This document shows, piece by piece, positions 10,191-24,777 of a stretch of 64,000 nucleotides of DNA. The position numbers were made by a program, and so were the translations under genes. Positions within the stretch are counted from its first letter, which is position 1. Every line of letters begins with the position of its first letter. The notes under the pieces are model-generated. The model saw only the letters and a list, made by a program, of their open reading frames with translations, searched no databases and was not told the DNA's origin. Location of the stretch: the NCBI GenBank assembly GCA_963995525.1, contig OZ023207.1:35664792-35728791 (forward strand). Reading direction: 5' to 3'. This DNA is from Escarpia spicata (Eukaryota; Annelida; Polychaeta; Sabellida; Siboglinidae).

Positions 10191-12578
10191 TCAATCAGTT
10201 TCCATGTTTATAATTTTATAAACAAATGCTTACACTTCGTGTACAGCAAGTGGGAATGATGAAAAACATGTTCTGATGAAGTTCCCCTTATTCAACCCCT
10301 CACCAAATATAAACATATGACGCACGTTTTGATGCTTTGGTATTAAGAAACTAGTGACCGGTCCTATTTCAGTTTAATTTCCATAATACTTGAAAACAAT
10401 TATTGTCATAAATTGCCACTAGTCCCATATCACGTCAAATGCTTATGGAATACATTAACACCAAGCTTGCAAACTTGCCGACGCTAAAGAGTCTGCCGAG
10501 TTAATAGAACACCATGATGTATGCTAATTTTAAATATGGACAACCAAGGTGAAATGTGTTTACATTGTTTGATTTATAGATTGCCTTTGGTACCATAAGA
10601 TACGATAAGATGTTTGATAACATCTATCAGTTCTTGGTCATTAATTGTCTTTATGATATGATGTTTTTGGACGACGACGCAAACAATAATCGTTACTCCG
10701 CGTTGTCTATCGCAATTGTCGAGATAATCAAATTGTATGCATCCAAGATTAGCACACGATTAATTAAATTCAAGTAAAAAAAAAAAATGTGTTAGGCTCA
10801 AAATAATTTGAAAGAGTTTTCAACTGTCACATGACAGATATATTCTTAGAACAAGTAGGCCTACCTACGTCCACTTGCCTGTGTTTGTCAGCGTGATGAG
10901 GCGGACTGCAAGTTTTATAACTCACGTTTTGTAGTTTTACGTAATTCTGATTATTTTTTAGTATATTGATAGTAGGAAGAATGTATTGTGTAAAACAAAT
11001 GTTGTAGAACAGTGATAGTAGGAGTGTATTATGTAAAGCAAATCGTACCTAACTAACTGCAGCTAAGTCGCCAGGTGACAACACCGCTATAGCCGCCGTC
11101 CAGTAGTTGCCGCCAATGTAGACTTCACCGCCAGCCTAGTGTTGTGTTGTCAGACGGGCCTTGACATGTATTCTTGGTAATATGTACGGGAGGCCGTTTT
11201 TGTTAACGTCTATGTGATTGTAGACGAGAATATGACATGTTTAAGTAGAGTATGTAGCAACCCAATGTAGTAATTGCACTGTTCTTGTACATGTCGCAAG
11301 TGCATAATTAACTAATTCAACATCAAACTTATTAAAACTGAGGGAGAATGTGACCATAGAAACACTTAACATTTAAATAACGGTATGTGCTACATAGACC
11401 GCAGGCATCGGAATCAGGGGGGGGGGGTTGAAGGGGTCTAAGCTCCCTCAATTGCCCCAAATATTTTGTCAAGGGGGTGGAGTTGGATGTTTTTGGTGAG
11501 TCTCAAGGATAACGGGGTGCACATGGAAGGTTTTGGTTAAATTCAGCCCCTCCAATATTCACCACGTTCCGACTCCTATGTAAACTATTGAATTCCAACA
11601 ACGGGTAGAATGTTGACAGTTGTTCATGTTAGCGTTTTGGCAAGACAAACATAACATACATATTTCGTAATCAGTGTGTTGATTGGTGACATAAATTTAA
11701 ACATTTTAAAATTATTTTTATTTAGCAAGAATTCAGCTTATTACCGTCGTAGCAGTTAAGAGCAATTCACATATATTTAACAGCGCGATTTCACATTTTT
11801 AAAATATTGTTTTTACAAGTGGGCTCTGCTTTGACTTAAAATTACATCATATTTCCTGTTTAGTTCCCATGCATAAGACAATGTCTCCTTAAGCGTTGTA
11901 GCCAACTCCAAACATCACAAAGCAAACTTGTAGGCACACATGTGCGGGTGATTGCGGACCAGAGGTGACTGACGGCTGGTTAATTAGAATACAGTGTTTG
12001 CCCGTCAGGTGTGGCCGCTCGGTATGAACCTTGTCGTCATCATGTCTGCTGGCTCATGTGATTTGTGTTGATTGATGTCAGTATCATGTTACAAGCGTCA
12101 CGGTCGTCTTTGTGTTGCTCTGTCGAGACATTAACTTGACGGGGTACTGTGTCTCCTATCGTGTCTCCCAACCTTTACTTAGCGATCTTTATCGCCCAGT
12201 CTCAACTATAGAATGCATGCAAATTGGAAGAGAACCTTTGTTAGGCAGTATATAACGGGTCATCAGTCCGTCTCTGACTATGGTGCGTATTGATTGATGA
12301 CAGTATCTTGTTGGAAGTATTACCTTATTTATTTGGATCGTTCTGTCGTGATGTTCAGTAGGTGGGAATGTAGTAAATTTTCAAATGTATTCAGCGACAA
12401 TTGATGTGTTTCTCTTGTGTCGCATTGATAGCTGCAATTTTATCCGTCAACTGGACGTATTACCCGCTTGGGAAAGAACACCTTCCCTGCAATTAGACCC
12501 AAGAATAGGAGTAGTCGCAACAATTAAAATTGATATGTAAAACTCCATCCACGGTCAAACCAGTTTGCAGCCACACGT

Positions 12579-12791
12579 GTGCAGGTGAACGCAGCAACTT
12601 TGTCTAATGCATATAATTTAGAAGACATCATTTATCAAACAGGTATGACACCCAATATATATTATGTCGCTAGTCTGTCTGTTACAATCGTCACGTTCGT
12701 CTTTGGGTTCCTCTGTCGATACCTAAACTTAACGGGAGTATTGTGTCTCATACCGTATCTCCCAACCTTTATCGCCCATTTTCAAGTATAG
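12579..12791 (+). pseudogene. Array-borne membrane segment, copy 3a
   Basis: A 70-codon frame reads EDIIYQTGMTPNIYYVASL and then a strongly hydrophobic run (TIVTFVFGFLCRYL, then GVLCLIPYLPTFI) to the stop. A second copy of the opening follows at 13,200, so this part of the unit was duplicated locally. Two predicted membrane helices are an inference from composition. No family is recognised. Confidence 0.35.
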
Positions 12792-13545
12792 AATGCATGC
12801 AAATTAGAAGAGAACCTTTGTTAGGCAGGTGTGATCACTCCGTAGTTAGCGTGTCGCTAGTCCGCCTGCGACTATGACCTGTATTGATTGATGATAGTAT
12901 CTTGTCGCAAGCATTACCGTATTTATTTGAATCGTTCTGTGGTGATGTTCAGTAGGTGGGAATATAGCAAATTTAATCCTATATTCAGCGACCATTGACG
13001 TGTTTCTGTTGTGGCATATTGACAGCTGCAATTGCATTTATCAAATTGACGTATTACCCGGTCGCGAAAGGAACACATGCCCTGCAATTATGCCCATGAA
13101 TAGGAGTAGTCACAACAATTATTAATATGTTAAAATCCATCTACGATTATACCAATTCGCAGTCACACGTGTGCAAGTGAACGCGGCACCTTTGTCTAAT
13201 GCATATAATTTAGAAGGCATCATTTATCAAACAGGTATGACACCCACTATATATTGTGTCGCTAGTCTGTCTGCTTCTTCCTTTCAGATATTTTAACGAT
13301 AAAGTAATTTGTTGAAATGAAGCATTTGGCAGACATTGCTAAGAGAGTTTAACACAGTCTCATAGACGACAAGAAAATTCCTTCAATCAATCACTATAGA
13401 TGAAATGGCCCATTAGTCATACCGTCGACAGCGGCCAACCCTTCCTGAAAAATCCTGTCTAATAATTTACCGTGCAACAGCTAGCAATTACTGCGTCAAC
13501 CGGCACCTGGATGACTGCCAGGTGAGCAATATCTACTAACTATGG

Positions 13546-14141
13546 ATGGTCATGGTGGACACATATCGTACAATCTACCTCGCGAAATATAAAATAGTAA
13601 AACCCCGGCGAACAAGATGGATGGAAACTAAGAAAGTTGTTACAGTTTTACTATATTTGGCATACGTGTTGATACGTGAAATGCATAATATCATGACAAC
13701 CCTGGACAATGTTTTAATTGCAAGATTGTATTTTGGTTCAGCATGGGCAGTTATTATACAGCTTTGTATCCGGTATGTAAGATTGCTAATACCATTTTAC
13801 ACTTCACTCGGGATATATGTTCAATCCAGAACCAGCTGTACTTTATTTGAAACCTTAAACGACGTTGCAATTACTGCCAGAATACATAGACACACCGCTA
13901 CTAGTCTCGTACCAAGTAAACACTATACACAAACGGCTTACAAATTGAGTGATGCCAAAGAGTCTGCTGGGTTAAAATATTAAAATATGGACAATTCTTA
14001 AATATGGGTATTCAAAGTAAAGAAATAACATTTAGATTGCTTCGTTTATCAACAGAGTTTGATACCATAAAATACTTTACTAATCGATCTTTAAATCCTT
14101 GTTCACACAATTGTTGGTATTCGATTATCTTTATGATCTAA
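13546..14141 (+). pseudogene. Array-borne membrane protein, copy 3, frameshifted tail
   Basis: The best preserved copy of the orphan family. An open frame of 145 codons runs to 13,983: RRTRWMETKKVVTVLLYLAY, then LYFGSAWAVIIQLCIRYVRL, IPFYTSLGIYVQSRTSCTLF, NDVAITAR and YTQTAYKLSDAKESA. It then loses frame; the continuation (EITFRLLRLSTEFDTIKYF, then SLNPCSHNCWYSIIF) resumes in another frame and ends at TAA 14,139-14,141, matching copy 1. Hydrophobic runs near codons 28-42 and 60-85 suggest membrane helices. A likely splice donor (TGCCAG followed by GTGAGC, near 13,520) lies just upstream, so the ancestral gene may have had introns. I cannot assign a function. Confidence 0.5.
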
Positions 14142-14924
14142 TAAATCTGGACGACAAACAGTCCCAACATCACACAATAACCGTTAGCCCGCGCTGTCTT
14201 AATATGTGATAGAAATGAAACATGGTCCAAGTAGGTGTTATGCTTCCAAGACAAGCACAGGATTAATTAAGTTGAAGTAACAATTGTAAAGCTAATTATT
14301 CATAGATAATCTGTATCTGTTTTCAACTATCACGCGAAAACTATTTTTTTAGAACAAGCACCATCGTTCACTTGCCTGTGTTTGCCAGCGTTATGAGGCG
14401 GAATGCAGAAGAACCTTTTTGTATTTTATGTAAATAATCAATGATGTCTAATACAGGAGTAGTAGGAAGAGTATATTGTATAAAGCCAATCGTATCTAAC
14501 TAACCACTGCCTAGTCGCTAGGTGCCAGCACCGCTGTAGCCCCTGACCAGTAGGTGCTGCCAATGCGGATTTAACCATCGGCGGTGTGCGGCGTTGATAT
14601 ATAACTTTGGTTATGAACAGGGAATAGGTATGGTAGGATGTGTTTGCTAAAAATCTTGGAATATATAATTGTACGTGCAGAATATGTAGCAACCCATTGT
14701 AGTGGATGTACTGTTCTTGGACACATGCCAAGTGTTTAATTAAGCTATACAACATCTAACATAGCAAAAGTAATAGATAAGGTTACCACAGAAATAACTG
14801 TTGTTTATAAAACGGTATTTGTTACATAAACTATTTAATTCCAACAACGGTTAAGATATCGACAGGTTATGTTATTTTCGTTTCTGAAGATAAATGCCCA
14901 ATTACTAATTTATTTCGTAAGCAG

Positions 14925-17600
<2,676 letters not shown>

Positions 17601-17639
17601 TGTAAAACGATTATTACGATGATGAAGACGACAACAATG

Positions 17640-19600
17640 ACATCCTAACAGCTAACCATGTTGACACCCTGTTGACGTTAACTAATCATCATATGATCAA
17701 ATTAAGGGGTCATCTCAAACAATTTAGGGGAAGTCTCAAAATGCAATGTTACGGAGTGATATTATAAAGTTACTAGAAACGGTAATGGGTAATTTAATAA
17801 TAATAATAATAAAAATGAACAGCTGAAACAATTAAGGGGTAAACTTTAAAACTTTAAAACTAAGTTAACGTTAAGTGTAATCTCATTCGACTTCATTCAT
17901 ATAAACGAACAACGAGCACATAATGTATTTTAAATATGCCTAAACCTATCCAAAGAATGATTTAAAAAGAAGTTATTAAGGGATCATTTGATAATGAACT
18001 AGCTGGTCATCTCAATACACGGCGGGATCATCTCATAGAGTCAAGACTATCTTCTCGAAAAAGTTAATTAAATTATGACACCTCATAAAAATAATGGGTC
18101 TTTTCAAAAAGTATCATTACAAAATATGTAAGAAGTCATTAACGCATTAACGGATCATCTCAAAACAATAAGTGCTCATGTCTCAATAAAGGGGTTTTCT
18201 CATAAAAGTTCATATCAAAAATGTAAATGTTCATTACAATGAACGAGGTGTTCGACTCAATGAATTAAAAGATCATCTTAAAATAATAAAGGCTCATCTC
18301 ACAAATAAAGAGGTATTCTTAACTAAGTTAAGTGAACATTTCAAAATATACAAGTTTTTATTAAACTGGACTGGATGATCGTGTCAACAGATTCAGGGAT
18401 CATCTCAAAACATTAAAGGGTATTCTCATAAATAACAGGGTTTTCTCAAAACATATTATAGTGTTGTTTCACAAAAATGTAAACGTTAATTAAAAACAAC
18501 TAACTGATCGTCACAATAAATTTGAAAAAACCATAATGACATTCAACGATCATCTCATAAAATAAAGGGGCTTTCTCAATAACATTAAGGGATCACTGCC
18601 AAAATAGACGTGTTATTAAAATAATTGGTTGATCATCTCAACACATTAAGGGATCATCTTAACAAATACGTAGTCATCTCTCAATAAATGGGTTTCCCCA
18701 AACAACGTAGGGGACATCTCAAATGTATTGTTGAAGAATGCTATGATAAAATTATTAAAAACTTAAGGGTATTCTCGAAATAATAATAATAGTAATAATA
18801 ATAATAATAATCAGCTGAAACAATTACAGGGGTAATCTTAAAAACGTAATGTTGTAAAAAATTAAAAAAAAATTTGGAGAGGTCATTTTATAACAAACTA
18901 ACACTTTATTTCCGCACGTGACGGGATAATTTCATAAAATCAAGTGGTCTTTTCGAAAAAAACGTTAATTAAATTAAGGGGTCATGTGATAAAAACATGG
19001 GTCTTTTAAAAAAATGTCGTTATAAAATACGTAAGTAGTCATTAACAAATTAAAGAACTGATCGTCTCAACAAATTAAGGGCTGATCTAAAAATGTTCGG
19101 GTCTTCTCCAACAAAATTAATTATTATATTAAGCAGTGTAAATAACCATAAAAATAAGCCATCTGGTCGTCTCAATATATCAGGATCATTTAATAAAATA
19201 ATGGGGGTCTTACCAAACCAGGTAAGGGATCATTTAAAAACCAAGGACCATTGAAACACTGATCTGGCTGGCTGATCGTGTCTCATCAAAAAGTTGTCAC
19301 ATCATAAAAAGAAGCGGTCAGTTAAAGGAAATCGAATCATGTCAAAAAATTCATCGCAAAATACAAACACAAAGGTTATCAAAATGAATTAGTTTATTGT
19401 AAATGTAGGGGTTATCTGTATAAATTAAGCGGATTTTATTATTAAATTATGGAATAAACTTGAAACGTATAATGTTAATTTAATAAAGTAACTAATTGAT
19501 CATCTGAAACAAATTAAGTGATCATCTCATAAAATTGAAGTGACACCAAAATAGATTTGTAAAAAATCATATAAAAACATAAATTTCAGTATACTTTAGT
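17640..19600. repeat. Degenerate phrase repeat (GGGATCATCTCAAAA type), about 2 kb
   Basis: A phrase near GGGATCATCTCAAAA, spaced by AATTAA or ATAAT-rich linkers, recurs dozens of times with variants (GGTCATCTC, GGTCTTTTC, GGTTTTCTC, GATCGTCTC). The interval between phrases varies, roughly 25-50 bases. Small ATA runs lie within (about 17,800 and 18,780). No open frame of note is present. It is a diverged tandem field with no coding content that I can see. Confidence 0.8.
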
Positions 19601-19639
19601 GAAGACCAACAGGATGTCAGCATGGCTAGCCGTTATAAG

Positions 19640-19900
19640 GGTTAACGTGAGAATGACGAGGACGTCGAGGAGAATGGTGAGTTTGCGGATGTCATTGTCG
19701 TCGTCCTCATGATCGTAATAATAATAACGTTCAACGACTTTATCATCGCCATCATAACCATCATCGTCATCACTAAGACAACGCCTTTGTTGTCTTCATC
19801 GTTCTTGTCTTCATCATCATTATAATTTATCAAACTCATCATTAGTATCGTTATTATCAGTACTAGCATTATCATAATGATTATCAACTTAGTCATTTTT
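19640..19900. repeat. ATC/GTC-rich trinucleotide tract
   Basis: The plus strand is rich in CATCATCGT-like and GTCGTC-like triplets with irregular order. A minus-strand frame rich in Met/Ile/Asp/Asn is explained by the triplet bias and is not called as a gene. Confidence 0.6.
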
Positions 19901-19904
19901 ATTA

Positions 19905-20092
19905 CTTTACCGGTTTATTTATTACATTACCGGTCGATTAGTACATTAACGGTCGATTATTACATTACCGGTCGATGTATTACATTATCCGTCGATTATT
20001 ACATTTCCGGTTGATTATTACATTACCGGTGGATTTATTACAGTACCGGTCGATTATTACATTACCGGTCGATCATTACATTACCGGTTGTA
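19905..20092 (+). repeat. Minisatellite, unit about 19-21 bp with CCGGTCGAT
   Basis: About ten units of TTATTACATTACCGGTCGA follow head to tail with small changes (spacing 19-21 bases). Every well preserved unit contains CCGG. It directly follows the trinucleotide tract and directly precedes another copy of an array block. Confidence 0.9.
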
Positions 20093-20094
20093 AC

Positions 20095-20768
20095 AGACGT
20101 GTCTTGGATAAACTATTGAATTATCAAATAAAGAGTTGATATTGACATTTTGTATTATTATTTTTGTCAATGCTGAATATCTTAAATTAATTCTTAATCC
20201 AAGTTTGATTGATTATGGCTGACATAATACACGCCAGTTGAACTATTTCGAAATTTACTAATCAACGCCACAACAGAATAGAACATTTGAAGAATATTAG
20301 CAATGCGCATTCCAGTTTGTTATGGCTTCTGAAATAAACTATGTTAGGTGTACCATCAAGTAAACATGACAACTCTACTTTGGTCGTTGCATTTCAAATC
20401 AAGACAACGTGCGCAATCCAGAAATGCCATTTATTTAGCAGAATCCTTTCAGAAGATATATGACATGTTGTAACATTTAATGTTTTTGTCAGAACCACAA
20501 GACATAAAAATGAGCGTAGTAGCCAGGTCCATCCACAATCCCCAAGCAGACTCGTCGTCACACATTTAAGGGTGATCGAAGTCAGTGTGTCTGAACACCT
20601 CGAATTAGACGCCAGTGTTTACCAGTGATGTGTAACCGCTCGACATGCACCGTGTCGTCATCTTATCAGCTGGCGTCGTTGATTTATAATGATTGATGAC
20701 AGTGTCTTCTTGCATGCTTTATCGTACGAGTTCGGCTGGCTCTGTCGCGATCTCCAATGGGTGGGAGC
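20095..20768. repeat. Array repeat block, further copy
   Basis: This is a copy of the blocks described at 16,370-17,400 (TTTGTATTATTATTTTTGTC, then CAACGTGCGCAATCCAGAAA, then a GTGTCGTCATCTTATC-like motif). It runs directly into the duplicated block that starts at about 20,769. Confidence 0.6.
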
Positions 20769-23144
20769 ATTGTACATTAAAAACTGCATTAAACGATCGT
20801 TATCGTTATTGCTCTTCTATTCAACTGACTGCGTCAAAGATATACCTCAACAGAGTGTATTTCCCGTCCGAGATTGTTACATAATCCCTGCAATTATACC
20901 CATAAATAGCGACCGTAAACCCGGCAATGACAATGAATATGTAAAACGCTAACCACGACCACACCAGATCACATACACACCTATACAGGCTAAAGCGTCA
21001 CCACAGGCTCATGTATATAATAAAAATATCCAAACATTTATCGTACCTAAATAAATACTAGTTAGTCGCCATGTGACAGCACCAATAAATTATATTCTTG
21101 CATAAACTATTGACTTATAATTTTTTAAATATATTGACATTTTGTATTATGTTTTTCAGTGCCGAATATCTGCAATTATTTCGTCAAATGTCTGGCTATG
21201 GCCTGCATAAAACATCAATTTAGCTATTTCGAAATTACAAATGAAAGTCTCGGCAGAATAGAGCATTTGTCACATCTTGTCTACGCGCATTCCAGTTTGT
21301 GTTATGGCTTCTGATATAAACCATGTAAGAAGATGTACCATAAGTAAGGATGTCTCATCCTGCTTTAATTGTTGCATTTCAAATCAAAACAACGTGCGCA
21401 ATTCGGAAATGCCATTTATTTAGTAGAATTCATGTTATAAGAAATGTGAAGGAATATAACGTTTGTTTTGTTTCTGTCAGAGCCACAAGAGATGTAACAA
21501 TTAACTTTGTCGCCAGGTCCAACCACCGCCCCCTAGCAAACTTGTCGTCATACATTTACGTTGGTTGAGATCAATGTGACTGAGACACCGTTATATTTAG
21601 AAGACAGTGTTTGCCTATCAGGTATGGTCGCTCGGTATGCACCGTGTCGTCATCCTGGCTGCAGCTCCTTTGATCTGTGTTGATTAATCACAAGATCTTG
21701 CTGCATGCTTTATCGTACGAATTCGGTTCGCGCTGTTGAAATGTCAAATGGGCGGCAGTATTGTGCATTAAAACCGGCATTTCACGATCATTGATGCCCT
21801 TTCTCTAAAATTGACGGCGACAATGATTTACCTCAACAGGGTGTGTTAACCGTCCGTGTTTGTTACACATTCCCTGCAATTATACCCATAGATAGCGACT
21901 GTAAACACGACGAGACCATTTCGCTGACACACATGTGCAGGTGGGGTGACAGAATATAGAAAGATACTCTGATTTATTCTGTAATTAAACGTTAAGCACC
22001 TGTACGACAATTTGTGTTAGTGCGTCACATTGTTGTAGTATATCTTATCCTGTCATTCATGAATGATACAAAAAGTGAGTCGGATATTAATATTTTGTAG
22101 TATGTTTTTTCAATACCGAATATATGCAATTATTTCGTGAACAGTTTCGTTGGTAACGGCTGACATAAAACACATAAGTTAAATTATTTTAGCAATGCGG
22201 ATTGCTGTTTGTTATGGCTTCTGAAATAATCTCTGTCAGCTGTACCGTGAACTAGACATATTAGTCCTACTTTGGTCGTTGCATTATAAAATGTACTGTT
22301 TTTGTTGGAGCCACACGACATATAACAATGTGCGTTATCGCTTGGTCCAGCCACCACCCCAAGCAAACAAGTCCAACCATCGCCCCCAAACAAACTTGTT
22401 GTCTCGCATGTAAGGGTGGTCGGATTCAAGGTGCCGTTATATATTTAGAAGAGAGTGTTTACCAGTCAGGTGTGGCCGCTCTGTATGCACCGTGTCGCCA
22501 GGCTTTGTTGCGCCGGCTCATAATCCTTGTGGCACTTGTGGACGTATTTGTAGAACGTTTTTACGTCATTTTCATTTAACGAAATAACTTATGGCTATGA
22601 ATGCACCATGTAAGTATTTATAGCATAAATTATGAAAGGTAAGCTGTGTGACTTGATGTTCTTGAAGTGCACTTGACTTGCACCACTCACCAATACAAAA
22701 AATGCTTCCCTTCTCCAAATATTGGCGTCAAAAAACCTATCTCTATCCTCCAACCAAAATGTTGAGGCTCGTTCCCCCCTGGTCCGACGTCTTAGAATAG
22801 TATGTGGTAGTTTTGTAATGTTAATGTAATTACTATTTTTACAGTTATTAGTATTATTGTATGCAAGAACACACCTTCCCACAACTACGTGTCCAGCGTT
22901 ATTACGTGTATGGCGTCATCACCAAGTGTAATGTGTATATTTCTCCAAACATATCCATCAAGTTCACCCAAATTACATTCTACTGGTATGCTAGCTTTTC
23001 ATCATTTTTTCCAAATGTAAACTGCGAGCTCTTACATAAAGTAAATTAGTTATAAAATTATCGCGTTTTAACAATATTCAGCAAATGACAATGTCACCGC
23101 AGTTTGTTTGCAAACATGATAATGATATCACTATAAATAACTAA

Positions 23145-23350
23145 TAAGATGGGCAGGCCACTTGGCAAGGATGGATGATGGAAAAATTGCGAAGAGAGCA
23201 GAGGTGGAACAACATAAAGACACAAGAAAAGGGGAAGGCCACAGCTGAGATGGGGCGGACAGCGTGAGGAGGGACATGAGACGATCAGGGGAGGAGGAAA
23301 GATGGAGAGAGGGAGCGATGTACAGAAAACTATGGAAGGAAAAGACACAG
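23145..23350 (+). pseudogene. Non-LTR RT C-terminal fragment (RWAGHLARMDD type), frameshifted
   Basis: The sequence reads RWAGHLARMDDGKIAKRAE and then loses frame, because an AGG in copy 2 is shortened here by one base at about 23,218. The RWAGHxARMDD, then GRP-rich, then DMRRSG order is typical of the extreme C-terminus of endonuclease-reverse transcriptases of RTE/L1-related elements. Copy 2 at 30,517 is still open. It is part of the duplicated block, so one ancestral insertion accounts for both. Confidence 0.75.
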
Positions 23351-23642
23351 CCAGTGGTTCAGCTATACTCGACCTGACCCTCACCTCTGCACACCAGGGA
23401 AGAAGGAGGAGAGCAATAAATACTATTGCGGTTTTTTTTATTTACAGTATTCACATTCATCTCTAGAACAATTTCATCTAAACGGAGTAAACATCGGTCC
23501 ATTGCTCGCAAAATGTGTCGTGTAAGAGTCAGACAAGTTCTTTTCTGCACGGAGACGTCAGCCTCTGATGCACTGACCATTTTATTTCATCTGGATCAAG
23601 GTGTATGCACTCTGAACTGTGTTTTTTCCAGTTAGTTATGTG

Positions 23643-23862
23643 TATTGATGATGGGCATGTGATGAGAAGGAAAGAGGAGTACATAGTGAGAAGTGTGCTA
23701 AATGCAGAGATACCAGGAAGAAGAAGGAGAGGACGACCGAAGACCTGATGGAAAGACACATGCAGAAGCGACATGGAATTCGTGGGCCTGAGTGCAGATG
23801 TGGTGATGGGCAGGGCGACACGGAGAAAGAAAATTACAAACCACACCGACGATCCCAGATGA
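23643..23862 (+). pseudogene. Second non-LTR RT C-terminal fragment (GHVMRR...GRPKT type)
   Basis: The plus strand reads DDGHVMRRKEEYIVRSVLNA, then IPGRRRRGRPKT, an in-frame TGA, then W-KDTCRSDMEFVGL and RATRRKKITNHTDDP before a stop. This is the usual closing text of endonuclease-reverse transcriptases (GHVxRR, GRRRRGRPK, then trailing R-rich text ending in DP). The TGA stands where the family has an Arg or Trp-rich stretch. The copy at 31,016 carries the same TGA, so the mutation predates the duplication. Confidence 0.75.
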
Positions 23863-24205
23863 CGGGAAAAATCAGAGAAGAAGAAGATGTGTGTTGATGA
23901 TTAGTTATTGTGGACGCGTGATGATGCTGCAAGCGCCACCGATTCGTTTTTGACCTTTGATCAAGGCATATCGTGAATATTGGCATAGTCATCGGTGGAG
24001 TTATTTATAGCAGGGGGTAGCTGGCAGGCATGATCAACGTAAACACGATGTACGTTTCCTAGGTTTTTGTAGGTAGCCGTTTCCGTCGATGACGCTGAAC
24101 ACGCTGTTATAATGCCACGCTACATTTGTTTAAAACTTAATGTGGTATATTTTCCTCCAATTTAGCTATAGCCCCATCATTTTATTCAGGATTCCTTCAC
24201 TAAAT

Positions 24206-24538
24206 GTGTATGAAAAGAATACATGTCGAAATACCTTGCAATAGCAATAATGAATTAATGTAGTGGATCAATCAAAACCGATGACGCAGAAAGTGGTCAT
24301 TATAGAAAACACTGTCATTTTTATTTCTCATTATAAAAAAATGATTTTAATTCTTTTCACTCCCAAAACATACCTAATTTGCAATATGAACTTAGAAATA
24401 TAAAACATTGCACTGATTTTGTACGGCAGCGCTTCTAAATTTGGAAAGGTCCAATTATTGGACATGCCATTTTGGCCGTTTTGGCTCATTCCGTCCACAT
24501 TTGCATTATTCATGGTGTGAGAAACAAAATACACAATA
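24206..24538. other. Copy-1-specific segment, no gene recognised
   Basis: This segment sits between the two stretches shared with the second copy of the duplication. At the corresponding place copy 2 carries other sequence and a tRNA-derived repeat. No coding content is seen. Confidence 0.4.
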
Positions 24539-24775
24539 TTTACCAATTATACACTATTTGGGACATTGGCCCTAATACAACGAATTGTCATATATCATTG
24601 CAGCCGTCAATTTCTTGAAAAGAAAGATCATCAAGGATTGCTAAGTACAGTGTTTAATACGCAACATTCCCGCCGAACAGATATTTCGAAAGAACAAATA
24701 CATTAGATAAAGTATGCAACAAGATACTGTCATCAATCAGCACAGATTAAACGAGCCATGTCCAAGCTTATAAAA
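24539..24775 (-). repeat. Inverted array-repeat fragment fused to RT
   Basis: From about 24,640 to 24,770 the minus strand reads array-block text (CTGATTGATGACAGTATCTT and a TTCGGCGGGAATGTTG-like motif), opposite in orientation to the other copies. It abuts the CR1 RT remnant at about 24,775. The same junction is found at 32,390-32,530, so it existed before the block was duplicated. Confidence 0.65.
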
Positions 24776-24777
24776 TA

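Larger units (their letters stand above)
8545..11640 (+). repeat. Array repeat, unit 2
   Basis: This is the second tandem unit, more diverged than units 1 and 3. It repeats the block of 5,030-5,260 at 8,545-8,760, the GTT-TGC-CGCC block at 8,830-9,010, the CATATAATTT block near 9,310, a QLVITASTGTWM coding segment near 9,360, degenerate C-terminal remnants near 10,320-10,690, and the CACTTGCCTGTGTTTG block near 10,875. An extra block at 9,650-10,190 is not obvious in units 1 and 3. A G-rich run near 11,418 precedes a short patch I cannot place. Confidence 0.6.
20769..24205. repeat. Segmental duplication, copy 1
   Basis: This copy aligns almost throughout with 27,969-31,580. Examples are CTTGTCTACGCGCATTCCAG (21,268 and 28,461) and ATTTCGTGAACAGTTT with ACGGCTGAC (22,130 and 29,320). 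Copy 1 has small internal deletions compared with copy 2, near 22,180, 22,285 and 22,660. It contains array blocks on its left and two RT-tail fragments on its right. Confidence 0.85.

Noticed and set aside
19642..19896. Met/Ile/Asp-rich minus-strand frame
   Set aside because: Trinucleotide bias of the ATC/GTC-rich tract explains the open frame.
19905..20092. CRISPR array
   Set aside because: The units are contiguous 19-21-base repeats without unique spacers, and the sequence is eukaryotic.
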